64,000 nt of DNA, taken from NCBI RefSeq assembly GCF_900116225.1, contig NZ_FOZZ01000005.1, positions 124,001 to 188,000 of the forward strand. The letters run 5' to 3'. The position numbers and the translations under genes were made by a program. The notes beneath the pieces were generated by a model, which saw only the letters and a list, made by a program, of their open reading frames with translations, did no database searches and was not told the DNA's origin. Positions 9,324 through 16,291 of the stretch are shown piece by piece; position 1 is the stretch's first letter; each line of letters starts with the position of its first letter. The stretch is from Sphingobacterium wenxiniae. GTDB lineage: Bacteria > Bacteroidota > Bacteroidia > Sphingobacteriales > Sphingobacteriaceae.

Positions 9324-10139
9324 ATGATAAAAAGAATTACCTTTACCCCCCTTGTTGTTGCAATATCGTTTTTGATCTTTTCCTGCAACACGGCAAAGTC
9401 CAGCATCAACGATGAGGAATGGATCCCCCTTTTTAATGGCAAAGACCTCACGGGTTGGACCCCTAAAATATATTCTTATGAAGCGGGGAACAATTTTGCG
9501 AACACTTTCCGTATCCAAGACTCGGTTATTCAGGTGAATTATGACGGATATGGTGATTTTGGTGACCGGTTCGGGCATTTATATTATGACACGCCTTATT
9601 CCTACTATCATCTTAAATTAGAATATCGCTTCATCGGCGAACTACAGGCGGGAGCGCCCTCCTATACCTTGCGGAACAGCGGCTTGATGTTCCATTCACA
9701 AGACCCGCGCAACATGACCAAGGATCAAGATTGGCCCATATCTGTAGAAATGCAATTTCTGGGAGGATTAGGCGACGGCAGACCACGCCCCACCGGCAAC
9801 ATGTGTTCACCAGGTACACATATTGTCTACCAAGGGCAACTTTACGAAGGGCACTGCATCAACTCTACGTCCAAAACTTATGACGGCGACCAATGGATAA
9901 AAGCAGAGTTGATTGTACTGGGGGATTCCCTCGTCACCCATATCATTGAAGGTGACACCGTGCTCCAATACAGCAAACCGCAAATCGGAGGCGACAAAAT
10001 CCACAACCATAATCCCGCTGAAAAACCAGACGGGAAACTACTCAAAGAGGGATTTATTGCACTACAAAGCGAGGGGCAACCGGTAGAATTTAAAAATATT
10101 TATCTCAAGGATCTTTCAAAGACCTATAAAAAAGATTAG
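9324..10139 (+). CDS. DUF1080 (3-keto-disaccharide hydrolase-like) lipoprotein
   Basis: The 271-residue protein has a lipoprotein signal (FLIFSC, Cys near residue 21) and one DUF1080 domain beginning EEWIPLFNGKDLTGW. The family adopts a concanavalin-like beta-sandwich, and characterised members act on 3-keto-glycosides or related sugars. The protein is expected at the periplasmic or outer-membrane surface. The ATG at 9324 is chosen because it places the signal peptide at the N-terminus; the upstream in-frame extension overlaps the preceding gene. One base separates it from that gene, and the Nudix gene follows four bases later. Confidence 0.85.
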   Translation: MIKRITFTPLVVAISFLIFSCNTAKSSINDEEWIPLFNGKDLTGWTPKIYSYEAGNNFANTFRIQDSVIQVNYDGYGDFGDRFGHLYYDTPYSYYHLKLEYRFIGELQAGAPSYTLRNSGLMFHSQDPRNMTKDQDWPISVEMQFLGGLGDGRPRPTGNMCSPGTHIVYQGQLYEGHCINSTSKTYDGDQWIKAELIVLGDSLVTHIIEGDTVLQYSKPQIGGDKIHNHNPAEKPDGKLLKEGFIALQSEGQPVEFKNIYLKDLSKTYKKD

Positions 10140-10143
10140 AGGC

Positions 10144-10596
10144 ATGTTCTTATTTAATGTACGCGTGTACGGCATTTTGACCACCGCAGACAATGAAGTA
10201 TTGATTAGTGATGAACAAACCCAACGGGTCTCTTTCACCAAATTTCCTGGAGGCGGATTGGAATATGGTGAAGGATTGATAGAAGCCTTAAAACGTGAGT
10301 TTTTAGAGGAATGCCAATTAGAAATTGATGTTCTACAGCATATCTATACGACTGATTTCTATGAGAAATCCAGCTTCAACGAAAGTCAGATCCTATCCAT
10401 TTATTACCAGGTAAAAGCCCTAAGCCCTATCACTTTCGATATCAAAAAAAGTCCTTTTGACTTCTCGAAAGAAAAACAACAGGAAAAAATGGAAGTATTC
10501 CGTTTTGTACCCGTACAGGAATTAACGGAAGCAGACCTTACTTTCAAAACAGACAAAGTAGCCTGGAAAAATTTTCTGGAACATATAAAAATCTAA
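10144..10596 (+). CDS. Nudix hydrolase
   Basis: The 150-residue cytoplasmic protein is a single Nudix domain. The Nudix box is present at about residues 36-58 (GGGLEYGEGLIEALKREFLEEC), with the metal-binding E residues of REFLEE intact. The usual Gly of the EExG part is replaced by Gln (EECQL). The substrate, a nucleoside diphosphate derivative, cannot be assigned. It begins four bases after the DUF1080 gene, as the third gene of a small + operon (8585-10596). Confidence 0.9.
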   Translation: MFLFNVRVYGILTTADNEVLISDEQTQRVSFTKFPGGGLEYGEGLIEALKREFLEECQLEIDVLQHIYTTDFYEKSSFNESQILSIYYQVKALSPITFDIKKSPFDFSKEKQQEKMEVFRFVPVQELTEADLTFKTDKVAWKNFLEHIKI

Positions 10597-10636
10597 ATAT
10601 AGGGTTCATGGTATGCCATCAACCTTATATTTAATA

Positions 10637-10771
10637 TTACCTTTTCAATAAATACATCAGAACAATCATCACTACTATACAAATGACAATCAGCGTTTTA
10701 TTTCTTCTACCTTCTGTATAAGATTGTTCGCTTTTAAAGCGATAATCCCGCTTAAATTTATTCATATCCAT
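10637..10771 (-). CDS. Small 44-residue membrane protein
   Basis: A short frame encodes a basic, polar N-terminal half (MDMNKFKRDYRFKSEQ...) and one hydrophobic segment at about residues 26-42 (TLIVICIVVMIVLMYLL) ending in Lys-Arg. This is the architecture of a single-pass inner-membrane small protein. A purine-rich AAGGAGG lies about 5 bases before the ATG, an unusually good Shine-Dalgarno sequence for this phylum. It lies 49 bases downstream of rlmH on the same strand and may be its operon partner. The function is unknown. Support comes from the RBS, the clear transmembrane segment and strand agreement. Confidence 0.65.
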   Translation of the reverse strand: MDMNKFKRDYRFKSEQSYTEGRRNKTLIVICIVVMIVLMYLLKR

Positions 10772-10820
10772 AGTGCCTCCTTTTTTTATAGGATGTTTCA
10801 AAGTTTGAAATTACATAAAA

Positions 10821-11294
10821 TTATTCATGATGATAGGGTTCTCCACGTAAAATCGTAAATGCTCGGTAGACCTGTTCTACAAAAAACAGACGAATCATCT
10901 GGTGCGAGAAGGTCATTTTGGACAGTGACAATTGCTGATTAGCCCGTGCATACACCTCCTCTGCAAAACCATAAGGACCTCCGATAACAAATACCAAATG
11001 GTTCACTGAACCGATCATCTTCTGCTCTATAAACGCGGAAAATTGTTTCGAGGTATATTCTTTTCCTTTTTCATCCAAAAGTACTACAAAATCAAGGTTA
11101 CTGATATTTTTCAAAATAAGCTCTCCCTCTTTACTCTTTTGCTGCGCTTGAGTAAGGTTCTTTGCCTGCTTAACATCCGGTATCACCAACATGTTAAAGG
11201 TAATATAATGCTTTAACCGCTTGAGATAATTCTCTATGCCCGATTGGATATAATTTTCATCTGTTTTACCAATACATATCAGGGTAATTTTCAT
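10821..11294 (-). CDS. rlmH: 23S rRNA (pseudouridine-1915-N3)-methyltransferase
   Basis: The 157-residue SPOUT-class enzyme methylates pseudouridine 1915 in helix 69 of 23S rRNA with S-adenosylmethionine. The C-terminal trefoil-knot elements are visible: LDEKGKEYTSKQFSAFIE, FVIGGPYGFAEEV and LSLSKMTFSHQMIRLFFVEQVYRAFTILRGEPYHHE, the last being the highly conserved RlmH tail. The length is normal. It ends 49 bases before the 44-residue membrane protein gene on the same strand. Confidence 0.97.
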   Translation of the reverse strand: MKITLICIGKTDENYIQSGIENYLKRLKHYITFNMLVIPDVKQAKNLTQAQQKSKEGELILKNISNLDFVVLLDEKGKEYTSKQFSAFIEQKMIGSVNHLVFVIGGPYGFAEEVYARANQQLSLSKMTFSHQMIRLFFVEQVYRAFTILRGEPYHHE

Positions 11295-11398
11295 ACTAAT
11301 ACTGTGGATTTATGGCTACAAAGAAAAGTCTTTTACTTCGTTATTTTTGTAAATAATAATTAATTTCAATTCAAAATTAAACTTATTCCATTAAAAAA

Positions 11399-12286
11399 AT
11401 GCTTATGAACAAGATTAAACATTTCCTTCTTATAGCTATGCTTAGCCTTCTGTCTACGGCTTATGCACAAGAAGATACCACAAAAAACTGGACAATCAAA
11501 GGTGAAAACACTTTCCTTATCAACCAAAGCTCTTTTTCCAATTGGGCTGCAGGCGGGGTAAATTCCTTTGCAGGCAACTTAATCTTCAACTATGATTTTA
11601 ACTACAAAAAAGACAAGTGGATCTGGGACAACAAATTATTGGCAGCCTATGGGCAAACTTTTCAGAAAGAAACAGATTGGCGCAAAAACGATGACCGTAT
11701 AGCTCTTAACAGTTTATTGGGGTATCAAGCAACAGAACATTGGCTTTACACCTTCTACATGAACTTTAACACGCAATTTGCCAATGGGTATGACTATACA
11801 ACTACACCAAAATCAAAGATATCAGGGGCTTTTGCTCCAGCATATTTAAGCTTCGGTCCCGGTTTTGCCTACAAGAAATCAGATGATTTCAGAGTGAACA
11901 TATCTCCTGCAGCCGCTCGTTTTGTATTTGTAGGTGATGAGAATCTCCGAACAAGTTATGGGCTCGATGCAGATAAGGGTTCCCGTTTCGAGTTTGGTGC
12001 TTCATTGGACGCTTACTACAAAGTGGGAATTATGGAGAATGTAACTTTTGAAAATATTCTGAAGCTATATTCCAATTATTTGGAAGATCCACAAAATGTC
12101 GATGTGGATTATACAGCAAACTTATTCATGAAAGTTAACGAGTTTATCACAGTTAATGCCGGTGTACAATTGATTTATGACGACAATACTCTAATACCTA
12201 AAATAGAGAATGGAAATGTTGTTGGTAATCGTCCTGCCTTACAGATTAGACAGATCCTGGGAGCGGGTATTACTTATAAATTCTAG
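11399..12286 (+). CDS. DUF3078 outer-membrane protein
   Basis: The 295-residue protein has an N-terminal signal peptide (cleavage after AYAQ, near residue 24) and a body rich in alternating aromatic and polar beta strands, as in a small outer-membrane barrel. It matches the Bacteroidota DUF3078 family (NQSSFSNWAAGGVNSFAGN). The function is unknown. A second ATG at 11405 is an alternative start two codons in. It is followed at once by the perfect palindrome at 12290-12333. Confidence 0.88.
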   Translation: MLMNKIKHFLLIAMLSLLSTAYAQEDTTKNWTIKGENTFLINQSSFSNWAAGGVNSFAGNLIFNYDFNYKKDKWIWDNKLLAAYGQTFQKETDWRKNDDRIALNSLLGYQATEHWLYTFYMNFNTQFANGYDYTTTPKSKISGAFAPAYLSFGPGFAYKKSDDFRVNISPAAARFVFVGDENLRTSYGLDADKGSRFEFGASLDAYYKVGIMENVTFENILKLYSNYLEDPQNVDVDYTANLFMKVNEFITVNAGVQLIYDDNTLIPKIENGNVVGNRPALQIRQILGAGITYKF

Positions 12287-12289
12287 TTA

Positions 12290-12333
12290 TTTTTTATTGG
12301 CGTCGGGATTATAATCCCGACGCCAATAAAAAA
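12290..12333. terminator. Perfect 22-bp palindrome after the DUF3078 gene
   Basis: The centre is between 12311 and 12312. The inner arm GGCGTCGGGATTA is flanked by A/T runs that serve as U-runs in either direction. It terminates DUF3078 on +, and it overlaps the U-run of the small RNA at 12328-12404 on -. Confidence 0.88.
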
Positions 12334-12404
12334 AGCCTGAGAGAATCGGAGAGATTTCTCAGGCTCTAAATATAATCCCGTGAACGGGATAATCAACCTA
12401 AACC
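12328..12404 (-). ncRNA. Candidate small RNA A (about 77 nt)
   Basis: The transcript is predicted from a promoter at 12410-12442 and an intrinsic terminator at 12334-12365 with the U-run at 12334-12328. It contains a small hairpin (ATCCCG/CGGGAT, 12375-12390) and the 9-bp terminator stem, whose loop includes TCTCCG. No ORF is present. Near its 5' end it shares TTTAGGTT with the neighbouring RNA B. The boundaries are inferred from motifs only. Confidence 0.6.
12334..12365 (-). terminator. Terminator hairpin of small RNA A
   Basis: Arms 12334-12342 and 12357-12365 (9 bp) are followed on - by seven U residues. The loop is pyrimidine-rich (AATCTCTCCGATTC on -). Confidence 0.75.
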
Positions 12405-12409
12405 TACTG

Positions 12410-12442
12410 CAAAGTTAGGGCATATCACCCATAACTTGCAAA
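12410..12442 (-). promoter_or_regulatory. Bacteroidota-type promoter of small RNA A
   Basis: On -, TTTG (12442-12439) is followed after 21 bases by TAACTTTG (12417-12410), matching TTTG/N19-21/TAnnTTTG. There is no coding region downstream before a terminator, so it most likely drives a non-coding RNA. Confidence 0.65.
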
Positions 12443-12504
12443 TATTTACGCCTTTATTTTCTGTATTTTAGCGGTATTTAAGACAACATATTGATTATCA
12501 GGAA

Positions 12505-12571
12505 CAAAAAAAAGGTTTCCAAACGGGGAGAATGGAAACCTTAACTAACCAATTATAAACCTAAATTATGA
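12505..12571 (-). ncRNA. Candidate small RNA B (about 67 nt)
   Basis: It lies on - between an excellent promoter (12577-12607) and a 10-bp terminator stem (12512-12521 / 12533-12542) followed by eight U residues. The loop is TTCTCCCCGTT. The 5' part is single-stranded and A/U-rich, with TTTAGGTTTATAATTGG. It resembles a free-standing regulatory RNA rather than a leader, since no gene follows on -. The RNA family is unassigned; Flavo-1 is one family to test against. Confidence 0.68.
12512..12542 (-). terminator. Terminator hairpin of small RNA B
   Basis: The stem AAGGTTTCCA / TGGAAACCTT encloses an 11-base C-rich loop and is followed on - by an uninterrupted run of eight U residues. Confidence 0.85.
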
Positions 12572-12576
12572 TGACA

Positions 12577-12607
12577 CAAAGATAGTGTAAAAAATACACT
12601 AAGCAAA
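12577..12607 (-). promoter_or_regulatory. Near-consensus promoter of small RNA B
   Basis: TTTG (12607-12604) and TATCTTTG (12584-12577) are separated by exactly 19 bases, the consensus for the Bacteroidota primary sigma factor. The transcription start is expected near 12571. Confidence 0.8.
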
Positions 12608-12752
12608 ATATTTTTTTATTTTTTTTGTCAAAAGGGGTTCTCCTATCTTTAAACAGCTTTTTATAGGAAATTCTTTTGCTTATTCCGTACATTTATGGCA
12701 ATTTTGGTGCACAATTGCACTATTGGCTTTATCTTAATCCATATAAAGTAAT

Positions 12753-13343
12753 ATGTTCACAGGCATTATTGAAACCTTAGGTAAGGTTGTTCGTATTGAA
12801 AGAGACCGCAGCAACGTACATTATTACGTACAATCTTCCATTTCTCCAGAACTTAAAGTTGATCAAAGCGTCTCCCACAACGGCGTCTGCCTAACGGTGG
12901 TGGGCATCCAGAACGATATTCATCAGGTTACGGCTATCGAAGAAACACTTCGCAAAACCAATTTAGGTGAATTGCAAGTTGGCGACAAAGTGAATTTAGA
13001 ACGTTGTACCCCCGCCAATGGCCGCTTTGATGGTCACGTAGTCCAGGGCCATGTGGATCAAACGGCTATTTGCATAGCCAAGGAAGATCAGAATGGAAGC
13101 TGGTTATTCACCTTTCAATACACTCCAGAACATCAAAATATTACTGTAGAAAAAGGTTCCATTACGGTCAATGGCATTAGCCTCACTGTGGTAAATTCTT
13201 TAGATGACCGGTTCTCGGTAGCGATTATTCCCTATACATTGGAGCACACGAACCTCCAAAAGGTAGAGGTAGATCATCCTGTCAATATTGAATTTGATAT
13301 TATCGGAAAGTATGTAAGCAAAATAATGCGTATGCGCGATTAA
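12753..13343 (+). CDS. ribE: Riboflavin synthase, alpha chain
   Basis: The 196-residue protein is a duplicated lumazine-binding barrel that dismutates two 6,7-dimethyl-8-ribityllumazine molecules into riboflavin. The first repeat begins MFTGIIETLGKV and the second has SITVNGISLTVV; NGVCLTVV marks the first barrel, and GRFDGHVVQGHVD the linker. It is standard length. It stands alone: no other rib gene is nearby, and no FMN riboswitch was recognised upstream. Confidence 0.96.
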   Translation: MFTGIIETLGKVVRIERDRSNVHYYVQSSISPELKVDQSVSHNGVCLTVVGIQNDIHQVTAIEETLRKTNLGELQVGDKVNLERCTPANGRFDGHVVQGHVDQTAICIAKEDQNGSWLFTFQYTPEHQNITVEKGSITVNGISLTVVNSLDDRFSVAIIPYTLEHTNLQKVEVDHPVNIEFDIIGKYVSKIMRMRD

Positions 13344-13389
13344 ACAGCCATAAGCTAATCACCGTGCATTCAGTATGACAGTCTGTCGT

Positions 13390-13421
13390 AGACTTCCGAA
13401 GTTTCGAAACTTCGGAAGTCT
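13390..13421. terminator. Perfect 16-bp palindrome between ribE and the ClC gene
   Basis: The dyad is centred at 13405/13406 (GACTTCCGAAG...), followed by TTT on +. It lies between the convergent ribE and ClC genes and could terminate both, although the U-run is short. A zero-base loop means it could also exist as a cruciform or protein-binding site. Confidence 0.65.
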
Positions 13422-13459
13422 TTACAAGTCCAACTTTGTGTGGATGCCTGTCAAAAAAG

Positions 13460-15250
13460 TTAAGCTAAATAATTTCCTTGTCTTGCAAGTAGTGCTCGGT
13501 ATTTATTGAATACGCTCGACTTAGATACAAAACCCAAATATTTTCCATCTGTATCCAACACAGGTAAGATCCAGATATCATCGCGGTTCATCTTAGCCAT
13601 AACGACTTCCATATTTTCCGTATCCCGAATAATATCATTAGGCTGCTGTACAAGTTGCTCAAACGGTTTCTCCCGCCCTTCTTCCTCGCCTAATAAGATG
13701 GAAAAAAGACGTTCACTGTATAAAATTCCCAACAAGACGCCTTTATCGTTGACTACAGGAAAAATATTTCTCTTCGAATGTATAATATCCGATGTCCGTT
13801 CCGCTGGGGTCTGCTCTGGGCGTAACACGACAAAATTCGTTTCCAACACATACCGTAGCTTCATCATACTTAGTACTGTCCTATCCTTATCTTCGTAGGA
13901 AAGCAAATCCCCGGATTCTGCCAATACCTTTGTATAAATGGAGTGTTTTAACACCGATCGATTAATCAAGTATGCAATGGAAGCCACCAACATCAGCGGC
14001 ACCATCAGTGTATACCCCCCTGTAATTTCCGCTATCAGGAACATTCCTGTCAGTGGTGCATGCATAATACCCGCCAATGCGGCGGCCATCCCTGCCATCA
14101 CAAAGTTTGGTACATTCAATTGAACGACTCCAAATTGGTTCACCCCATAAGCAAACGCAAATCCTAAGAGTCCTCCCATAACCAAACTAGGACCGAAAAC
14201 CCCACCATTCCCACCTCCGTTCAATGTAAACAGCGATGCAAATGATTTAGCAAATAAAGTCAAAACCGTATAGCAGACCACAACCCAGCCTATATTTTTA
14301 TAATCCGAGAATAGGCTGTTCTTCACAATAGCATCAAACCGCCCATCCAAAATCTGCTGTATGGTCAGGTACCCTTCCCCATAAAGCGCAGGAAACACCA
14401 AAATCATCCCTCCTAATGCTATACCGCTTATCCACACTTTTTTATAGGGATTACTGATTTTTCCAAACCAGTTTTTGACAGCAGTACTCAATTTGGCAAA
14501 ATAAATCGTATAAAGCCCTACCAAAGCTGCCAGAAGGAAATAAAAAAACAAAGCCCCTACTTCCCAATCCGATACTGTAGTATGAAAGAGAGGCTCACTG
14601 TATAACAACTTAGATACAACAGAAGCCAATGCAGCCGAAATTAATAAAGGGATAAATACGGGAATAGAGAATTCAGGCAATAGTATTTCAATAGCAAAAA
14701 CCACTCCTGCAATAGGGCTATTAAATGCTCCGGAAATCCCAGCAGCTGCCCCACAGGCCAACAGCATTGTTAGCTCTTTATACTGCAGGCCAAAAAAGCG
14801 TGCAGTATTGGATCCTATTGCCGCTCCACTATACGCTATCGGCGCTTCCAATCCCGCAGACCCTCCAAAACCAACAGTAATCGCACTGGTAATGATTTGA
14901 GAATAAATGTTATGCGGTTCAATCTTACTGGATTTTCGGGAAATAGCATAAATAATCGGTGTTACACCATGTTCAAACTTCTTTCCACGAAGAAACTTGC
15001 GAACGTAAAGTACACTTAACAGAATCCCAATCAAGGGTAGAACAAAGTAAAACGAATATTTGAAATGCCACTCGATATCATCCTGCAAGGTCGAGGCTAT
15101 AAAATGGGTTAGGCTCTTCAGTAATGCAGCCGCCAATCCACCGATGATACCTACTACAAAGGCCAATATGATTAAAAAATTTCGATTGGATATTTTCTCC
15201 ATCCGCCAACGGTTAAGCTGGATTAGTTTCTGCTGTAAATGTAGTTTCAT
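13460..15250 (-). CDS. ClC-type chloride channel/antiporter with CBS domains
   Basis: The 596-residue inner-membrane protein has about ten hydrophobic segments in residues 25-430. The selectivity-filter region GGSAGLEAPIAYSG is visible near residue 127, with the gating Glu kept, as is GVFGPSLVMGG near 350. Two CBS domains occupy about 450-590 (adenine-nucleotide sensing). Whether it is a Cl-/H+ antiporter or a channel, or prefers fluoride or another anion, cannot be decided here. It begins 6 bases after oxyR on the same strand, so both are probably one transcript. Confidence 0.93.
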   Translation of the reverse strand: MKLHLQQKLIQLNRWRMEKISNRNFLIILAFVVGIIGGLAAALLKSLTHFIASTLQDDIEWHFKYSFYFVLPLIGILLSVLYVRKFLRGKKFEHGVTPIIYAISRKSSKIEPHNIYSQIITSAITVGFGGSAGLEAPIAYSGAAIGSNTARFFGLQYKELTMLLACGAAAGISGAFNSPIAGVVFAIEILLPEFSIPVFIPLLISAALASVVSKLLYSEPLFHTTVSDWEVGALFFYFLLAALVGLYTIYFAKLSTAVKNWFGKISNPYKKVWISGIALGGMILVFPALYGEGYLTIQQILDGRFDAIVKNSLFSDYKNIGWVVVCYTVLTLFAKSFASLFTLNGGGNGGVFGPSLVMGGLLGFAFAYGVNQFGVVQLNVPNFVMAGMAAALAGIMHAPLTGMFLIAEITGGYTLMVPLMLVASIAYLINRSVLKHSIYTKVLAESGDLLSYEDKDRTVLSMMKLRYVLETNFVVLRPEQTPAERTSDIIHSKRNIFPVVNDKGVLLGILYSERLFSILLGEEEGREKPFEQLVQQPNDIIRDTENMEVVMAKMNRDDIWILPVLDTDGKYLGFVSKSSVFNKYRALLARQGNYLA

Positions 15251-15256
15251 TCTTGA

Positions 15257-16198
15257 CTATAACTCAAAGCCCATAACTTCTTTTTTCTTCTTCGTCTTAA
15301 AACGATCAGGAACAACGGCAAGAATTTCTTCTTTGAGCACCTGCACAGCTTGTTTTTTCACAAAGTTTTGTGTGGTGGTCAGACTAATCTCCCGCACAGG
15401 TTCTGGCGCTTTAAAATAACGCACATGGCTAATCTGCTCTTCATCATATCCTAAGATACTCAGCTCGGGCAAAATTGTGACCCCCGAATTAATGTCTACC
15501 ATGCGTTTCAACGTTTCCACGCTTCCTGTATTGTATTCAAAAGTTGCCTCTGCAGCGTGATTATGCTTATAATGACAAAGGTTCAACACCTGTCCGCGCA
15601 TACAATGTCCTTCATTTAGCAGCCACAGTTTCTCCTTTGCAATCTCGTCTGCGGTCACTATCTTTTTTTGGTACAAGGTACTTTTCTCAGACACATATGC
15701 AACAAAAGTCTCGTAATACAACGGTGTTTCCTCAATACCAACCTCCTGCAACGGCGTTGATAGGATACCGCAATCCAACATACCAAGCTTCAATTCACGG
15801 ATAATGCGTTCTGTAGTATATTCCCAAATCTGCAAACGTAATTTGGGATATTTCTTCAGTAGGTTAGGAAGTATTTCCGGCAACAGATAAGGAGCAACAG
15901 TCGGTATGACTCCTACACGTAGTTCACCGGATAATTCGCCCCGCTCCTCCTGTAAGAGTTCCTCAATTTTCTTACTTTCTGTTAAGATAACACGCGCCTG
16001 CTTGATTATTTTTTCCCCTATTTCCGTAGGCACGACTGGTTGTCGGCTTCGGTCAAAAATCTTTGCTCCCAAAGATTCTTCCAGCTTTTGAATCTGCATG
16101 CTTAAAGTTGGTTGTGTCACATAACAATGCTCTGCCGCAGCGACAAAACTCCTATAGGTGTCCACAGCAATAACATATTCCAATTGTACGAGCGTCAT
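15257..16198 (-). CDS. oxyR: LysR-family peroxide sensor OxyR
   Basis: The 313-residue regulator has an N-terminal winged helix-turn-helix (residues 1-60, AAEHCYVTQPTLSMQIQKLE) and a LysR effector domain. The peroxide-sensing pair is present: Cys199 in NEGHCMRGQV and Cys208 in LNLCHY, the same numbers as in E. coli OxyR. It should activate peroxide-defence genes through disulfide formation. It is transcribed away from the S46 peptidase and leads directly into the ClC gene. Confidence 0.93.
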   Translation of the reverse strand: MTLVQLEYVIAVDTYRSFVAAAEHCYVTQPTLSMQIQKLEESLGAKIFDRSRQPVVPTEIGEKIIKQARVILTESKKIEELLQEERGELSGELRVGVIPTVAPYLLPEILPNLLKKYPKLRLQIWEYTTERIIRELKLGMLDCGILSTPLQEVGIEETPLYYETFVAYVSEKSTLYQKKIVTADEIAKEKLWLLNEGHCMRGQVLNLCHYKHNHAAEATFEYNTGSVETLKRMVDINSGVTILPELSILGYDEEQISHVRYFKAPEPVREISLTTTQNFVKKQAVQVLKEEILAVVPDRFKTKKKKEVMGFEL

Positions 16199-16263
16199 TC
16201 CATAAATTTTAACTATACAAAGGTAAGGATATTGACCGAAAGATACTATTACAATACTATTCG

Positions 16264-16271
16264 TATCTTTG
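16264..16271 (+). promoter_or_regulatory. -7 box for the S46 peptidase gene
   Basis: TATCTTTG matches the TAnnTTTG consensus, 20 bases before the ATG at 16292. No good TTTG was found 19-21 bases upstream, so the promoter is only partly supported. The region also lies between the divergent oxyR and peptidase genes. Confidence 0.5.
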
Positions 16272-16291
16272 AAACCAATAACTTAAGAATT

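Larger units (their letters stand above)
12287..12752. other. 466-base intergenic region with two minus-strand small RNA units
   Basis: Between the DUF3078 gene and ribE there is no protein-coding frame. The region holds the DUF3078 terminator (12290-12333), two minus-strand promoter-RNA-terminator units (about 12328-12442 and 12505-12607), and an AT-rich stretch leading to ribE. No FMN riboswitch (RFN element) was recognised ahead of ribE. Confidence 0.7.

Noticed and set aside
12600-12752. FMN riboswitch upstream of ribE
   Set aside because: No RFN-element conserved blocks were recognised; the region is AT-rich and unstructured.
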